DNA of 43,617 bases from a virus. Shown piece after piece: positions 1-6,131 of the stretch; the stretch's first letter is position 1, and every line of letters begins with the position of its first letter. The DNA lies in IMG/VR virus record IMGVR_UViG_3300010373_000403, positions 1-43,617 of that record, one strand, 5' to 3'. Position numbers and translations under genes: made by a program. The notes under the pieces are model-generated. The model worked only from the letters and a program-made list of their open reading frames with translations, ran no database searches and was not told the origin of the DNA.

Positions 1-360
1 GCGCCGCGCACTGCGCCGCCCACTGCGTCGCCCACTGCGCCGTACACTGCGTCGCGCACTGCGCCGCGCACTGCGCCGCCCACTGCGCCGCGCACTGCGT
101 CGCCCACTGCGCCGTCCACTGCGCCGCGCACTGCGCCGCCCACTGCGTCGCCCACTGCGCCGTCCACTGCGTCGCCCACTGCGCCGTACACTGCGCCGTA
201 CACTGCGCCGCCCACTGCGCCGCGCACTGCGTCGCCCACTGCGTCGCGCACTGCGCCGCGCACTGCGCCGCCCACTGCGCCGTACACTGCGCCGTACACT
301 GCGTCGCGCACTGCGCCGCGCACTGCGCCGCCCACTGCGCCGCGCACTGCGCCGCCCACT
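1..360. repeat. 12-bp tandem repeat, 30 exact-length units
   Basis: The unit on the plus strand is GCGYCGNNCACT. All 30 units are exactly 12 bp with no indels, and a partial 31st follows at 361-369. Only three positions vary: base 4 (C/T) and bases 7-8 (CG, CC, TA or TC). Read on the minus strand, base 4 switches Gly/Asp and bases 7-8 switch Arg/Gly/Tyr/Asp. Ala (GCA) and Val (GTG) codons never vary. Higher-order blocks recur, such as the triplet at units 5-7, 21-23 and 26-28. The repeat is coding (minus strand) and reaches the window edge. Confidence 0.97.
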
Positions 361-623
361 GCGCCGCCCGAATTACGTATCTGCCGGATCAGAAAATCGG
401 CGATCGGGGCTGCGAAAGAACCGACAATCGGCGACGGAACCCGGATCACGACACCGGGCCACGGCACACCCGCGAACTCGTAGCATTTCCGCGCCCCGGC
501 CTCCCAGACGGCCCACTCTTCTTCGGTTAGTGGTTGTGTGCGCCAGCCGTATTGGATCCATTCCTGGGCGAATGAGGCCATGCGGTCGCGTTGCTGCGGG
601 GTGAGTTCGGTGAGTTTTTTCAT
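1..623 (-). CDS. Gly-Ala-Val-X tetrapeptide-repeat protein, N-terminal part only (cut by the window edge)
   Basis: The start ATG (623-621) overlaps the TGA of the upstream gene in an ATGA junction, so the frame is translationally coupled and real. The first ~87 residues are unique sequence (starts MKKLTELTPQQRDRMASF, Trp-rich, including EWIQYGW). From position 360 to the window edge the frame is nothing but tetrapeptides [G/D]-A-V-[R/G/Y/D], encoded by 30 exact 12-bp units. No stop occurs before the edge, so the C-terminus is missing. I recall actinobacterial and actinophage proteins with a similar N-terminus and Gly-Ala-Val repeats followed by a conserved domain, but I cannot verify the family from here. 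Function unknown. It is the last visible gene of the early operon, next to the exonuclease pair. Confidence 0.8.
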   Translation of the reverse strand, partial: MKKLTELTPQQRDRMASFAQEWIQYGWRTQPLTEEEWAVWEAGARKCYEFAGVPWPGVVIRVPSPIVGSFAAPIADFLIRQIRNSGGAVGGAVRGAVGGAVRGAVRDAVYGAVYGAVGGAVRGAVRDAVGDAVRGAVGGAVYGAVYGAVGDAVDGAVGDAVGGAVRGAVDGAVGDAVRGAVGGAVRGAVRDAVYGAVGDAVGGAVRG

Positions 624-1225
624 GATGTGGCCTCGTCTTTGTTTTCGTCGTGAGAGTGGATTTCTGCGCGTCGTGCGGCCCAGGCTTCCTGTAGCCGTTT
701 GCGGTGTGTGCCGAGGTTGCTGGTTTTGAGGTCTGATGCGATCTGGTCGAGTTCGGTGAGTGTGGCTGATTCGGCGATGTCGCGTGCGAAGTCTGCCGCA
801 GTGTCATCGCTGATGCGCTCGGGCTGTGCGGGTTCGTCTGGGAGAGGTTCAACAGAGAACGGAGCGCGCTTTCCGCGGGTCATGGTCAGCGCCAGCGTGA
901 GACGCTTGTCGATGTGGCTCAGATGGCTGATGCGTATCCCGCCAACCTCTTGGCCCCCGAATTTCACTGCGGCTTCGCGGTAGAGGGTCATGCGCCGGCC
1001 GACGTACATGGAAGCTTCCGGACCCCACGCCGCCACCAGGACACGCCTCATTGACTTACATGGCTTAAATGGTCTGGCGTCACCGAACTCGGCCGTGGCG
1101 ATGTTCACTGGCTGATCCGCGTCACCGCTACTCACGCCAGTGATGGTGACCGTGGCTGGTCCACTTATCAGATCATCAGCGTTGAGCTGGTCCGACTTTG
1201 GAGCGATGGTGGTTGAGATGTCCAT
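620..1225 (-). CDS. Conserved phage protein paired with the exonuclease (possible recombination partner)
   Basis: 201 residues. It lies one base downstream of the exonuclease gene and overlaps the next start by ATGA. The body has a compact beta-rich core (about residues 15-125, with KPCKSMRRVLVAAWG and EVGGIRISHLSHID) and a charged helical C-terminal third. I recognise this as a type of conserved hypothetical protein commonly found beside phage exonucleases, but I know no proven activity. By position it could be a single-strand annealing or DNA-binding partner of the nuclease; that is inference. It is not obviously RecT (too short) and shows no catalytic motif. Confidence 0.75.
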   Translation of the reverse strand: MDISTTIAPKSDQLNADDLISGPATVTITGVSSGDADQPVNIATAEFGDARPFKPCKSMRRVLVAAWGPEASMYVGRRMTLYREAAVKFGGQEVGGIRISHLSHIDKRLTLALTMTRGKRAPFSVEPLPDEPAQPERISDDTAADFARDIAESATLTELDQIASDLKTSNLGTHRKRLQEAWAARRAEIHSHDENKDEATS

Positions 1226-1226
1226 G

Positions 1227-2063
1227 TCAGACCGCTTTCATTTCGATATCGTCTTCCGAGTAGGCCCACGGCGATACTGAAATCACTTGAATCCCCGTGG
1301 GATAGCCGGGCCACACGCCAGTCTCGATGCAGCGGGCGTAGGTTTCGATCGCTTGTCGTTTGAGTAGGCGCCCTTCCGCGATGGCGATGTCGTCGAACCG
1401 CATCACCGACGACAGGAAGGGTGGAGTCTTCTCTTGTGCGACCAGGACGAAGACTGGATTGTTGTGCAGCTCAATAGCTATCGCGAGGTCTCGGTACCAG
1501 ACGGCTTGCAGATAGTACTTGTACTTGGTCGATGCGCGCTCGAATGTATCTGGGTCGGCGCTCGTTGTTGTCTTGTAGTCCACGATGAGGAGTTCGCCGT
1601 CGCCGTAGGTGAGCCAGTCCGCGCGCCCACGCAACCGAACGCCACTCTCTGTGTCTGTTGCATACATTGCGCGTTCAGCGACGCCAGATTTAAACAGTGC
1701 TGCGGCATCAGGGTTGGCATGTAAGGCATCTACCATTGCGAGTGCCTTGTCGAATTCTGCGCGAAGGAGTGGCACTTTTCCTTCATCGCGCGCGGACTCG
1801 GCTTGTTCCTTCGCCGCTTTGGTTCGCCAGTCGTCGGCGTCCACAGGGACGATCTCCTCGCCTTCGCCGAGGAGGAATCGGTGGGCGGCATGGCCGAAGT
1901 CGTAGTGCCGTTTAGGTGGGGATGGGTTGTCGAGCTGGTATTTGAAGTGTGCTGGTGTGGATGGCGGCAAAAGTAGTTTCGCGCCTGAGTAGGAGAGAGT
2001 GGTTGTGTCGGCGTGGTATTCGGCGCTGGTGATGTTCGAGTGGATGCCGTCCGGTCTATTCAT
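1227..2063 (-). CDS. PD-(D/E)XK (Cas4/RecE-like) phage exonuclease
   Basis: 278 residues. The motif order fits a lambda-exonuclease/RecE-like restriction-endonuclease fold: GHAAH near residue 57-61, E130, RGRADWL with D149, then LLIVDYKTT giving D162-x-K164, and a downstream helix YYLQAVWYRDL with the usual Gln. Such nucleases resect double-stranded ends for phage recombination and work with an annealing protein. The ATG at 2063 lies inside the end of the 42-residue upstream gene (8-bp overlap). The neighbour downstream (620-1225) is the likely partner. Confidence in the fold is high; the exact substrate is inferred from the family. Confidence 0.88.
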   Translation of the reverse strand: MNRPDGIHSNITSAEYHADTTTLSYSGAKLLLPPSTPAHFKYQLDNPSPPKRHYDFGHAAHRFLLGEGEEIVPVDADDWRTKAAKEQAESARDEGKVPLLRAEFDKALAMVDALHANPDAAALFKSGVAERAMYATDTESGVRLRGRADWLTYGDGELLIVDYKTTTSADPDTFERASTKYKYYLQAVWYRDLAIAIELHNNPVFVLVAQEKTPPFLSSVMRFDDIAIAEGRLLKRQAIETYARCIETGVWPGYPTGIQVISVSPWAYSEDDIEMKAV

Positions 2064-2184
2064 TCCGCGCGTCGTCCTTATCTCCGCACATGCCCATGCT
2101 GTGTCGTATCTCTAGTTCTGTTGTGTGGCGTTGGGTTTCGGTCATGTCGTTGACGGCGTGGCGCCATTCGTCGTAGTCGCTCAT
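2056..2184 (-). CDS. 42-residue early microprotein
   Basis: Small gene found by following stop/start overlaps. Its ATG (2184-2182) overlaps the upstream TGA (ATGA) and its TAG (2058-2056) lies 8 bp inside the exonuclease gene. The product begins MSDYDEWRHAVNDM, is charged and probably helical (TELEIRH), and has one Cys near the end. No domain recognised. Gap-free coupling at both ends is the main evidence that it is translated. Confidence 0.7.
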   Translation of the reverse strand: MSDYDEWRHAVNDMTETQRHTTELEIRHSMGMCGDKDDARNE

Positions 2185-2456
2185 GCCGGCTCCATATCCG
2201 TGAAACTCCCCGAACAGTCAGCATCAGATTCCGGCGCGCACAATGCTTCCTGTGCTTGACGCACAAGAGCTGTCAGTGTGGCGTGTGAGCAGTCGATGTT
2301 TCCGTGCTGAAACTTGAGGTCGTACAAGGGTTGGCTGTTATGCCAGGCTGAGTATTTGCGGATGGTGATGAGTGCGCCGAGGTTGATGCTGGCGTAGACG
2401 TGGTAGTCGTTGCCGACGACGCGGGTTGCGTGGTTTTGGGTGGGCTGGCTGTTCAT
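2181..2456 (-). CDS. Hypothetical early protein (91 residues)
   Basis: No family recognised. The ATG at 2456 is preceded by GAGG about 11 bases upstream. A TTG at 2477 would add seven residues but lacks a better ribosome site, so I prefer 2456. The product starts MNSQPTQNHATRVVGNDYHV, has a predicted beta strand (ASINLGALITIRKY), a helical stretch (ATLTALVRQAQEALC) and an acidic tail. Its TGA overlaps the next ATG. Confidence 0.7.
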   Translation of the reverse strand: MNSQPTQNHATRVVGNDYHVYASINLGALITIRKYSAWHNSQPLYDLKFQHGNIDCSHATLTALVRQAQEALCAPESDADCSGSFTDMEPA

Positions 2457-2469
2457 GCGACCACGGTCC

Positions 2470-2853
2470 TCATGCAACTTCCTCGCCGCTCATCCACCGT
2501 TCAAGTTCCAGATCAAAACGCCACATGGTGATCAGGTGCGCGGCGTGGTCGATCGGCCAGTCACCGAACTCGTTCCAAAAGCGCTGCGACTCCACGGGTA
2601 TCGCCAACGCTGCCGCCAACGGTCGTGCGATCTCCGTGCAAAACCAGTCTGGGTCTTCGTATTTCGCTTGGGTGCATTCCTGCTTGATCGCGTCCGCCAA
2701 CTCCTCCATGTAGCGGAGGTCGCTGTAGAACTCGATTTCGTCGTCGGTGTCGAGCGGCTTGTGACGAAGTGCTGGTGTGCACTTGAACATTTGAGGCCAG
2801 GGCAGATAGCGCTTGACGGTTTGGTGGAGACGGTCGGCCCAGGTGTCGCTCAT
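2470..2853 (-). CDS. Hypothetical early protein (127 residues)
   Basis: The start at 2853 (MSDTWADRLHQTVKRYLPW) overlaps the upstream TGA as ATGA. An in-frame extension upstream exists but runs through another gene and is rejected. The protein is acidic and rich in Trp and Tyr (DPDWFCTEIARPL, FWNEFGDWPIDHAAH), with a mostly helical appearance. No catalytic motif or known family seen. It ends 13 bp before the next gene. Confidence 0.72.
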   Translation of the reverse strand: MSDTWADRLHQTVKRYLPWPQMFKCTPALRHKPLDTDDEIEFYSDLRYMEELADAIKQECTQAKYEDPDWFCTEIARPLAAALAIPVESQRFWNEFGDWPIDHAAHLITMWRFDLELERWMSGEEVA

Positions 2854-3083
2854 GATGCGGGCCATTCGGAAGGGGTGACGATGCTGAACATGTACGCTGC
2901 GTGGTCCCCGTCGTGATCTTTTAGTTTGCGGCAGGAGAGGTTGGAAACGGCTGGATTCTTGCTCCCGCACTCTGACTGGAAAATGAAGTATCGGTATGGT
3001 TCCCAGCACGGATCGTCGGGACGGCTCGCATTGCAATAGTGGTTCACGTCATGCTTTGGACACTTGACGACCTGGACGCTCAT
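2850..3083 (-). CDS. Cys/His-rich small protein (77 residues), possible zinc binder
   Basis: The start at 3083 overlaps the upstream TGA (ATGA). It begins MSVQVVKCPKHDVNHYC and has five Cys and several His spaced along the chain: CPKHDVNHYC, then single Cys residues near 27, 40 and 51, followed by KLKDHDGDHAAY. The His-x-x-Gly-Asp-His ending resembles small metal-binding folds of phages. Metal binding is inference. A longer in-frame form starting at 3188 would overlap the upstream gene and is rejected. Confidence 0.72.
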   Translation of the reverse strand: MSVQVVKCPKHDVNHYCNASRPDDPCWEPYRYFIFQSECGSKNPAVSNLSCRKLKDHDGDHAAYMFSIVTPSEWPAS

Positions 3084-3286
3084 GCGACTGCCACCGTCTC
3101 GTCGATCGCGGCCTGGACAACCTCGGCGAGCACCCGCCAGTCTTTGACGCTCATCGAGATCAGCGCGCCTTTGCTTCCCGTGGGCCAAATACGCAGGCTT
3201 CGTCCGCCGTCGAGGGCGGAGACTGTGGGGGCTCCTGGTTGGCTCGCGGCGGCGACTGTGAGGGTGATAAATTGTTGCTGGCTCAC
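3080..3286 (-). CDS. Hypothetical early protein (68 residues), GTG start
   Basis: The GTG at 3286 is preceded by a good ribosome site (GGAAGG, about 7 bases upstream). The product has a beta-rich N-terminal two-thirds (QQFITLTVAAASQPG, SLRIWPTGSKGALISMS) and a C-terminal helix (WRVLAEVVQAAIDETV). No family recognised. Its TGA overlaps the next ATG. The 63-bp gap upstream (3287-3349) holds only this ribosome site. Confidence 0.72.
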   Translation of the reverse strand: MSQQQFITLTVAAASQPGAPTVSALDGGRSLRIWPTGSKGALISMSVKDWRVLAEVVQAAIDETVAVA

Positions 3287-3349
3287 TGCATTTCCTTCCG
3301 GGTTGGTGGTGGGCTCGGCCTCGGTCTGCTCAATCAGTCCGGGGCCGCT

Positions 3350-3841
3350 TTACTGCTGTCTGTCTACGTATTCGAGTTGCGCGCGAAACTCATCACGCTG
3401 CGCACGGGCGATATCGCGTTGCGCTAACGCCTGATTCAGTTCGCTACGCAGCCGAAGGTTCTCCCGCTGCAGCCGCTCAACCTCGTCTTGCAGGATGTCG
3501 ATGCGGTCGGCTACTTCGGCCATGGATTGGAATCCCAGCGGCGGCTCAACATCCTGGGGGGAGGACGGAGCCGCCGCTGGGTCGTCGCCCGCGGAGCCGT
3601 GGGCAGGCGACGAAGTTTCGTCGTCGCGTTCGTCGTACCAGATAGAGCAGTAGGCGCTGTGTTTATCTAAGTCGTCCATGTCGTCGGACAACTCGCAATC
3701 ACACTGCGGCTTCTTGGGCTTGCTGGCGCGAGTTTCAGCCCAGAGTTCATCGGCGATGTCATCGAACGGGGACAGGTAGATGAGGGCTTCGAGGGCCTCA
3801 ATAGCGAGGCGGGTGAGGGCGCGGAAGGCGCAGAGGTTCAT
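3350..3841 (-). CDS. Coiled-coil early protein with Cys cluster (163 residues)
   Basis: The start at 3841 (MNLCAFRALTRLAIEALEAL) overlaps the upstream TGA as ATGA. Layout: N-terminal helix; a Cys/His cluster (CDCELSDDMDDLDKHSAYC, residues ~48-66) that could bind metal; an acidic Ser/Pro linker; and a C-terminal coiled coil from about residue 108 with heptad Leu (DILQDEVERLQRENLRLRSE). The coiled coil suggests a dimeric or scaffold-type protein. No known family. A TAA ends it at 3350. Confidence 0.72.
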   Translation of the reverse strand: MNLCAFRALTRLAIEALEALIYLSPFDDIADELWAETRASKPKKPQCDCELSDDMDDLDKHSAYCSIWYDERDDETSSPAHGSAGDDPAAAPSSPQDVEPPLGFQSMAEVADRIDILQDEVERLQRENLRLRSELNQALAQRDIARAQRDEFRAQLEYVDRQQ

Positions 3842-4104
3842 GCCATGCCCCGATATATATGCTTGACGTGACCCCACATCGCAGCGTCGGCTCGGAGCGT
3901 CTCGTTTTCTGCGCGTGTGGCTTTTAGTGCAACGCGCACGTCTGCGAGGGCTTCATCTCGGTCGGAAACTTCTGCGCGTGTGGCCGTCAAAGCGGCAATC
4001 AGGTCCGTGATGATGCTGCCATAGATGCGGGCAACCGAAGAGGCGCTGTTACCGGAGTGGCGACCTGACAGCACCGCCTCCGCGCGTTCGATGATGTCGC
4101 TCAT
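3838..4104 (-). CDS. Helical early protein (88 residues)
   Basis: The ATG at 4104 overlaps the TGA of the 46-residue gene upstream. The chain is almost all helix (IIERAEAVLSG; LIAALTATRAEVSDRDEALA; VALKATRAENETLRADAA), with a coiled-coil-like second half like that of the following gene. The two may form a hetero-oligomer, which is inference. No catalytic motif. Confidence 0.7.
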   Translation of the reverse strand: MSDIIERAEAVLSGRHSGNSASSVARIYGSIITDLIAALTATRAEVSDRDEALADVRVALKATRAENETLRADAAMWGHVKHIYRGMA

Positions 4105-4241
4105 CGCGCACCAGCCAGCAACGCAGCCACCCGATCAACCGCCGACAGCGAGCCGAGTAAGCATGGCCTGCAAACGGCTTCGTTAGGGAAGCGGGGCGAA
4201 CGGTAGAGCGAATCGCATCGATCGCAGAACGCAGCCATCAT
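4101..4241 (-). CDS. 46-residue zinc-ribbon-like microprotein
   Basis: Linked at both ends: the ATG at 4241 overlaps the upstream TGA (4240-4238) and its own TGA overlaps the next ATG. The product has two Cys pairs, FCDRCDS (residues 5-11) and VCRPCLLG (23-30), the CxxC-x14-CxxC spacing of a rubredoxin/zinc-ribbon knuckle, then a short helix. Too short for most gene callers. The exact role is unknown; nucleic-acid or protein binding would be typical of the fold. Confidence 0.75.
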   Translation of the reverse strand: MMAAFCDRCDSLYRSPRFPNEAVCRPCLLGSLSAVDRVAALLAGAR

Positions 4242-4549
4242 GATGCGTTCCTTCGTGCGGCGCGGCGACGGAGATGAGCTTCCGTCTCAGCCTTCTTACA
4301 TGCGGCGCATGGATGCTCGCCACGGCGCCGGTGGGCCATTGCTTGCGCTTCGGAACCGCCGCGAGCGCAGATCGCCCAATCCAGTTCCGGGAGTTGGATT
4401 TCGCCCCGTTTTACGCGTTCACGCCACCGTCGATGATTCTCACGGCGCCTCTCAGGGTTCCGTTCACGCCATCCCCGGGCACGCTCTCTCATAATCTCCC
4501 GGTTGCGCAGGTAATAGGCACGCGAGTACTCACTGCGGTCGACGCTCAT
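4238..4549 (-). CDS. Arg-rich early protein with C-terminal CxxC (103 residues)
   Basis: The ATG at 4549 has GAGGG about 7 bases upstream and overlaps the stop of the membrane microprotein. The N-terminal half is very basic and Tyr/Arg-rich (YSRAYYLRNREIMRERARGW), a module I associate with small phage HNH or DNA-binding proteins. The C-terminus has HPCAACKKAETEAHLRRRAA. No HNH catalytic core is visible, so I call it only a probable DNA-binding protein. Confidence 0.68.
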   Translation of the reverse strand: MSVDRSEYSRAYYLRNREIMRERARGWRERNPERRRENHRRWRERVKRGEIQLPELDWAICARGGSEAQAMAHRRRGEHPCAACKKAETEAHLRRRAARRNAS

Positions 4550-4626
4550 GGGCAGACCCTCAGCAATCCGATCGCCAAGAGGAAATGGGTGAAGATCACC
4601 ACGGCGGTGTAGGCGTCGGGGATCAT
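4546..4626 (-). CDS. 26-residue single-pass membrane microprotein
   Basis: This ORF fits exactly between two genes. Its ATG (4626-4624) overlaps the antirepressor TGA, and its TGA (4548-4546) overlaps the next gene's ATG. The product is mostly one hydrophobic stretch (YTAVVIFTHFLLAIGLL) with a short Cys-containing tail. Coupling at both ends and the coherent membrane helix argue for real translation. It might be a small membrane effector or only a coupling peptide. Confidence 0.6.
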   Translation of the reverse strand: MIPDAYTAVVIFTHFLLAIGLLRVCP

Positions 4627-5465
4627 GATGCAGCCACCAGCGCGAGTTGCCCGGTGCCGCCAAGCCTCTTGTGTAGCTCAGCCAAGCCCTTCGGTGTGAT
4701 CCGCACAGTGGGTTCGCCCGCGACCATCTCGCCTCGGCCTTGATGCCAAAATGGCCGACCAACCTTCTCGGCCAGGCGTCCGGTGTCGAGCTGTGTCCGG
4801 TATGCCTTCCACCGACCTTCGCGGCGGAACACCCAGCCGAGCCCGGACATGAACTGGAACAGCTTGCGTTCCTTGATGTCGATCGCCGGATCCCGTGAGA
4901 GCACCTTCGCGGCGTCCGAGACGGCGTAGTCACCCGTAGACTCAGCCAGCTCGTTCCACGCCGACGCTGGCGGTGTCAGTTCAACCACTGCGGCTTTGAG
5001 CGCCTCGATGCGATTGGCGCTGATTGTGAGTGCTCGGTGGATCAGCTCGTCATCTGACATTGGTATTTCCAGCGGATTGACCTCCGCCTCGCGCGTCTTG
5101 ACCGCGAAGTAATGCTGCGCGGCGGATACCTCCGCTTTACGCGGGTCGCCGTTCATCGCGATTAGGTACGCGGCGTATCGGGTGACGAGGTAGTCGGTTC
5201 CCGGTCGACCGCCAGGGTTTTTATCGGCGCCGATAAAAACCTGCGCAGCACCCGATTTCGCAGTGATCCGGAAAAGGATGCGAACGTTGAAGCCCTCATT
5301 GTGTGCAGTGTTCTTCGCGCGTTCGATGACACCCTCGAACTTCTGCCACGACTCGTAGCCGAGCTGTCCCATGAGCCAGCGCGCCGACCAGCGGTCTTCG
5401 CCGCCCTGGGGGCACGGGACACGGCCGGCGTCGAATGGAGAGGCGGCGGGGGTGATGTCGCTCAT
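4623..5465 (-). CDS. Phage antirepressor (N-terminal phage regulatory domain plus KilA-C type C-terminus)
   Basis: 280 residues starting MSDITPAASPFD at 5465, ATGA-coupled to the HTH gene. The N-terminal ~130 residues (EDRWSARWLMGQLGYESWQK, then GGRPGTDYLVTRYAAYLIAM) match the DinD/BRO-like N-terminal domain of phage antirepressors. The C-terminal ~110 residues (ELTPPASAWNELAE, AKVLSRDPAIDIKERKLFQF, VRITPKGLAELHKRL) match the KilAC/ANT domain. In the family these bind DNA or repressor and promote lytic growth. A 26-bp perfect palindrome lies inside the gene at 5216-5241. Confidence 0.88.
   Translation of the reverse strand: MSDITPAASPFDAGRVPCPQGGEDRWSARWLMGQLGYESWQKFEGVIERAKNTAHNEGFNVRILFRITAKSGAAQVFIGADKNPGGRPGTDYLVTRYAAYLIAMNGDPRKAEVSAAQHYFAVKTREAEVNPLEIPMSDDELIHRALTISANRIEALKAAVVELTPPASAWNELAESTGDYAVSDAAKVLSRDPAIDIKERKLFQFMSGLGWVFRREGRWKAYRTQLDTGRLAEKVGRPFWHQGRGEMVAGEPTVRITPKGLAELHKRLGGTGQLALVAAS
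5216..5241. repeat. 26-bp perfect palindrome inside the antirepressor gene
   Basis: The left half is GGTTTTTATCGGC and the right half its exact reverse complement, with no spacer. Its centre half-site TTATCGGC is the same octamer that recurs before the small plus-strand genes. It encodes part of QVFIGADKNP, so some symmetry may be chance, but 26 perfect bases is unlikely. Possible operator or cruciform. Confidence 0.6.
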
Positions 5466-5647
5466 GACGCCGCCGCACGCTGGGCTTCGAATGCTTCTAT
5501 GTCTGCTGCGGCGAAGCGGTAGTGTCCACCTGGGGTGGTGATAGTTGGCTTGAGGCGGTCTTCGGACACCCATCGACGCACGGCTGAAGAATCAACTCGG
5601 AATCTTTTTGCGACCTCGGATGTCGTGAGTAGCACGACTTCTGGCAT
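5462..5647 (-). CDS. Excisionase / Cro-like MerR-type HTH protein (61 residues)
   Basis: Begins MPEVVLLTTSEVAKRFRVD and contains a winged-helix excisionase-type HTH: TSEVAKRFRVDSSAVRRWV followed by the wing GGHYRFAAADIEAF. First gene of the early operon, divergent from the repressor. In comparable mycobacteriophages this position holds cro and/or xis. The start at 5647 is preferred over an upstream ATG (5692) because the latter would include the likely operator and promoter. It is probably repressed through the operator at 5675-5689. Confidence 0.82.
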   Translation of the reverse strand: MPEVVLLTTSEVAKRFRVDSSAVRRWVSEDRLKPTITTPGGHYRFAAADIEAFEAQRAAAS

Positions 5648-5654
5648 GCGAGCT

Positions 5655-5692
5655 AGGTTGCCATGATACATATATCGTGTCAAGCACGACAT
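5655..5692 (-). promoter_or_regulatory. Putative early promoter, leftward
   Basis: A TATCAT hexamer on the minus strand (5668-5663) fits an actinobacterial -10 box (TANNNT). The start point would fall near 5656, about ten bases before the HTH start codon. The -35 region overlaps the inverted repeat at 5675-5689. A consensus TTGACA (5683-5678) is also present but badly spaced for this -10. Motif evidence only. Confidence 0.45.
5675..5689. promoter_or_regulatory. Putative repressor operator O1
   Basis: Perfect inverted repeat TCGTG-N5-CACGA (plus strand) between the divergent repressor and early genes. It recurs with the same half-sites and spacer length at 6107-6121, and the spacers are near complements (TCAAG versus CTTGT). 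It overlaps the early promoter, as expected for an immunity repressor site. Confidence 0.6.
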
Positions 5693-5731
5693 GACGTGTG
5701 AATCGCGTAGGTCACGGTTTTCTCACACGGC

Positions 5732-5767
5732 TTGCGCGATACGCACGACTTATGCACAATCTGACTA
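5732..5767 (+). promoter_or_regulatory. Putative repressor promoter, leaderless
   Basis: TTGCGC (5732-5737) and CACAAT (5755-5760) are separated by 17 bases. The start would fall at about 5767, the A of the repressor ATG, giving a leaderless mRNA. That fits the absence of a ribosome site. Consensus match is only moderate. Confidence 0.4.
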
Positions 5768-6093
5768 TGACGACACACGCGACCCACTGGGTGCCGGATA
5801 CTGACAATTTCAGCGTCCGGCTCGTTCTCGTCCGTCACGCGATGGGCTGGAACGCCAAAGAAGCCGCCTTGGCCTGCGGGATCAGCCCGCAGTCATGGCG
5901 CGAATGGGAACTGTCGGGGCGTCGGCCCCGCGACTACGAGGGCGTCTGCAAACAGATCGCGGTGCGCACAGGCTGCAACCTGATCTGGCTAATGGCGGGC
6001 GACCCTAACCCCATCGGCGGGGCTCCCGCATTCGGTGCGCTCCCCCGGGAGGACTCGAACCTCCAACCCTTCGATCACAAATTTGCGGCGTGA
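5767..6093 (+). CDS. rep: Immunity repressor with attP inside its 3' end
   Basis: 108 residues starting MTTHATHWVPDTDNF. An XRE-type HTH spans about residues 15-75 (FSVRLVLVRHAMGWNAKEAA, CGISPQSWREWE, then NLIWLMAGDPNP). An alternative start at 5698 or 5752 would lengthen it. The last ~20 codons run antisense through a tRNA 3'-half sequence and end DHKFAA. The Ala-Ala terminus resembles ssrA-type ClpXP tags. In BPs-type phages the viral form of the repressor is degraded and integration replaces the tail with a stable one. Divergent from the HTH gene and upstream of the integrase, exactly as in that system. Confidence 0.85.
   Translation: MTTHATHWVPDTDNFSVRLVLVRHAMGWNAKEAALACGISPQSWREWELSGRRPRDYEGVCKQIAVRTGCNLIWLMAGDPNPIGGAPAFGALPREDSNLQPFDHKFAA
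6039..6081. other. Putative attP core (tRNA 3'-half sequence, antisense to rep)
   Basis: Read on the minus strand the segment is a tRNA 3' portion: anticodon-loop-like 6081-6075, stem 6074-6070, variable loop 6069-6065, a perfect T-arm GGAGG-TTCGAGT-CCTCC (6064-6048) and a 7-base acceptor strand (6047-6041). No 5' half is present, so it is not a tRNA gene but the usual identity segment of a phage integrating into a tRNA 3' end. The isoacceptor cannot be told. It lies in the last codons of rep. Confidence 0.8.
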
Positions 6094-6104
6094 CTGGCTC
6101 GGCG

Positions 6105-6126
6105 AGTCGTGCTTGTCACGACTTTT
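6105..6126 (+). terminator. Inverted repeat after rep: operator O2 and/or terminator
   Basis: AGTCGTG-CTTGT-CACGACT (6105-6123) followed by a TTTT run can fold as a 7-bp hairpin terminator for rep. Its core is identical in half-sites to O1, so it may instead, or also, bind the repressor upstream of int. Confidence 0.55.
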
Positions 6127-6131
6127 AACCG

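Noticed and set aside
1-360. CRISPR array or replication iterons
   Set aside because: Units are contiguous 12-mers with no spacers and form an intact coupled reading frame on the minus strand, so a coding repeat explains them.
1-483. Plus-strand open frame through the repeat (Ala-Pro-x-Thr repeats)
   Set aside because: It is open only because the repeat lacks stops in that frame, has no start in the window, and ends without a neighbour; the minus frame has start, coupling and a unique N-terminus.
373-852. Minus-strand 159-residue frame across the 620-1225 gene
   Set aside because: Low-complexity Thr/His/Arg composition, overlaps two coupled genes, and no ribosome site: a shadow.
6039-6081. 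A tRNA gene
   Set aside because: Only the T-arm, variable loop and acceptor 3' strand are present; there is no D-arm or 5' acceptor half. It is the attP identity segment.
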